Below, piece after piece: positions 62,861 through 64,000 of a stretch of 64,000 nt of DNA. Both the position numbers and the translations under genes were made by a program. Under the pieces are notes generated by a model. It saw only the letters and a program-made list of their open reading frames with translations, was not told the origin of the DNA and searched no databases. Position 1 is the first letter of the stretch, and the number at the start of each line of letters is the position of its first letter. This DNA is from UBA5336 sp964415675. Its GTDB lineage: Bacteria; Pseudomonadota; Alphaproteobacteria; Caulobacterales; Hyphomonadaceae. The DNA is taken from NCBI GenBank assembly GCA_964415675.1, contig CAYQBG010000018.1:1-64000 (forward strand). Direction: 5' to 3'.

Positions 62861-63032
62861 AGACAGTTCAGCGCCATGCGCGTTGAGCTGACGCTTCGGG
62901 GGACTGCAGCAAAGCATGATTTGGCGCCGGGTCAGAAGGCGCCGATCCGGTGTTTTGAAGTGTCGAGCCTGATGCTATCTATCAATATCTATGATGCAAT
63001 CTGGATTTGAGGTTCGGAATAGGGAGCGTGGG

Positions 63033-64000
63033 ATGAACTTCAGTCAAAGTCTGATGGGTCTCGCGGCACTCATCGCCTTGATCGGCACAACATGTAACCC
63101 TGCAACCGCGCAGGGACAGACGGCCCAGCCAACCCGTCAACCGATTGTCTCCTCCATGCCGCAATATCCGCCGCGCGCAGCAGACCGCGGGCTGGAAGGA
63201 CAGTGCATCGTGGAGTTTGAGATTGATTATGGAGGGAATGTCGCGGATCCGCGCATCCACGAGTGTACGCCTTCCGGGGTTTTCGAGCGCACCAGCCTTC
63301 GCGCAGCATCCCGACTGAGATTTGTGCCTTTGATCGTGGACGGTCAGCCGGCCGAAACCCGTAACGCACGTTACCGCTACGTCTTCGCTCTGGATGGCGG
63401 CTCTGCCTCCATGCTTGCGGCGGACCCTGACGTGCTCGATCAGGTCTATGACTGGCGGGCTCTGATGAGCGAGGTCGACGCCGCCAATGCTTCGATCGAA
63501 GCTGTTGCGATATTTTCAGCTGCGGGAAAGGCACTCGGTGTCGCCGACAAGACTGATCAGGCGGTTCGCGATGCGACCCTTCAGCTCATTCTGAAAGCTC
63601 GTGAAGCGCTGGTGCCGGTCGCAGAGGGTATGGCGGCGGATGCGAAAGCGTCGCCGCCTGCGCTTGTAAGTCTCAGAAAGACGAAAGAGTCCTACCTGCA
63701 GATTGATACCGAGCTCATCGATCCGATCAATGAAATGGAAGACCAGATTGCTTCGGTGAGTGTCGCTGAACGACGTGCTGTCTCCCGTCTTCTGGTCCCG
63801 GCGAAGATCGAACTCAAAGCGCGCTATGAAGAATTTCGCGACGATCCGCGCGTTCGCGCTCAGTTTCGGGCTGCTGCCATGAAGTTGGAAGGTTCCGGCG
63901 ATCCAAGTGATATTACCGGAGCTTTTGCGCGCGAGCATCTCCTCCCCGATGATCTTGATGCGGATTGGGTATTTGAGGCTCTGCGTGATGCTCAGTCGCA
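63033..64000 (+). CDS. Exported protein with N-terminal TonB-like domain (partial, runs off the end)
   Basis: The frame from ATG 63033 is open to the end of the window (322 codons so far) and was easily missed because it has no stop here. A signal peptide occupies about residues 1-27 (cut after ATAQ). Residues about 34-117 are a TonB C-terminal-type domain with PPRAADRGLEGQCIVEF and SLRAASRLRFVPLI. The rest (about 130-322) is charged and helix-rich, with DKTDQAVRDATLQLILKAREA suggesting repeats or coiled coils. GGGAGCGTGGG precedes the start. The TonB domain following a cleavable signal, with a long C-terminal helical extension, is unlike canonical inner-membrane TonB. Confidence 0.82.
   Translation, partial: MNFSQSLMGLAALIALIGTTCNPATAQGQTAQPTRQPIVSSMPQYPPRAADRGLEGQCIVEFEIDYGGNVADPRIHECTPSGVFERTSLRAASRLRFVPLIVDGQPAETRNARYRYVFALDGGSASMLAADPDVLDQVYDWRALMSEVDAANASIEAVAIFSAAGKALGVADKTDQAVRDATLQLILKAREALVPVAEGMAADAKASPPALVSLRKTKESYLQIDTELIDPINEMEDQIASVSVAERRAVSRLLVPAKIELKARYEEFRDDPRVRAQFRAAAMKLEGSGDPSDITGAFAREHLLPDDLDADWVFEALRDAQS

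Overview
The window is 64 kb of GC-rich, gene-dense bacterial chromosome with no mobile element, phage gene, CRISPR array or rRNA. The gene content points to an alphaproteobacterium, most likely a Hyphomonadaceae/Caulobacterales-type marine organism. Evidence for this includes a double cold-shock-domain protein beside a DUF192 gene, a mitochondrial-type NDUFS4 homologue, a three-subunit transhydrogenase (pntAA-pntAB-pntB), the ppiD-trpE-trpG block divergent from tpiA-secG-pyrG, a CpaBCEF/TadBC locus and a Caulobacter/Xanthomonas-type TonB-dependent receptor. The taxonomic placement is inference from gene content; no search was run. Many neighbouring genes overlap by ATGA or TGATG, so translational coupling is common.

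Left part (1-23 kb): a TIGR03032-type gene, cold-shock, DUF192, thioesterase, tRNA-Pro, NDUFS4-like, tRNA-Arg, an alpha/beta hydrolase with a DUF4197 lipoprotein, then a fatty-acid module (dienoyl-CoA isomerase-like crotonase and two adjacent acyl-CoA dehydrogenases). A secreted acidic beta-rich protein and the pnt operon converge on a bidirectional terminator. Next come a 1015-residue outer-membrane usher-like protein with stalk and SdrD-B-like domains and a small secreted partner, a membrane GGDEF-EAL protein, and a four-gene lipid A/Kdo operon (DUF374, waaA, lpxK, lpxL-like).

Middle part (23-45 kb): a compact Tad/Flp pilus locus (cpaB, cpaC, a small lipoprotein, cpaE, cpaF, tadB, tadC) that contains no pilin or prepilin peptidase. 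It is followed by a coupled sulfur amino-acid operon (cysK-sseA-metC), a ChrR-like cupin, DUF6134 and Fe-S photolyase operon, a DsbA-like oxidoreductase, a BepA-like M48 protease, an FbpABC ferric-iron importer behind a Fur-like palindrome, a small orphan gene, a ThiO-like oxidase and a third acyl-CoA dehydrogenase.

Right part (45-64 kb): trpG, trpE and ppiD; tpiA, secG, pyrG and rpmF; rnhA, a small membrane protein and thrB. Then comes an accessory-looking module: a tandem TetR regulator divergent from a TonB-dependent receptor and a lipoprotein tyrosine/lipid-type phosphatase. It is followed by a 41-bp near-perfect palindrome, a SulP transporter with a tandem Usp protein, and the start of a TonB-domain periplasmic protein that runs off the end.

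The most unusual items are the usher-like protein and its partner, the orphan ChrR-like cupin/photolyase operon, the TetR-TetR/TonB receptor/phosphatase module with its structured intergenic RNA, and the 41-bp palindrome.
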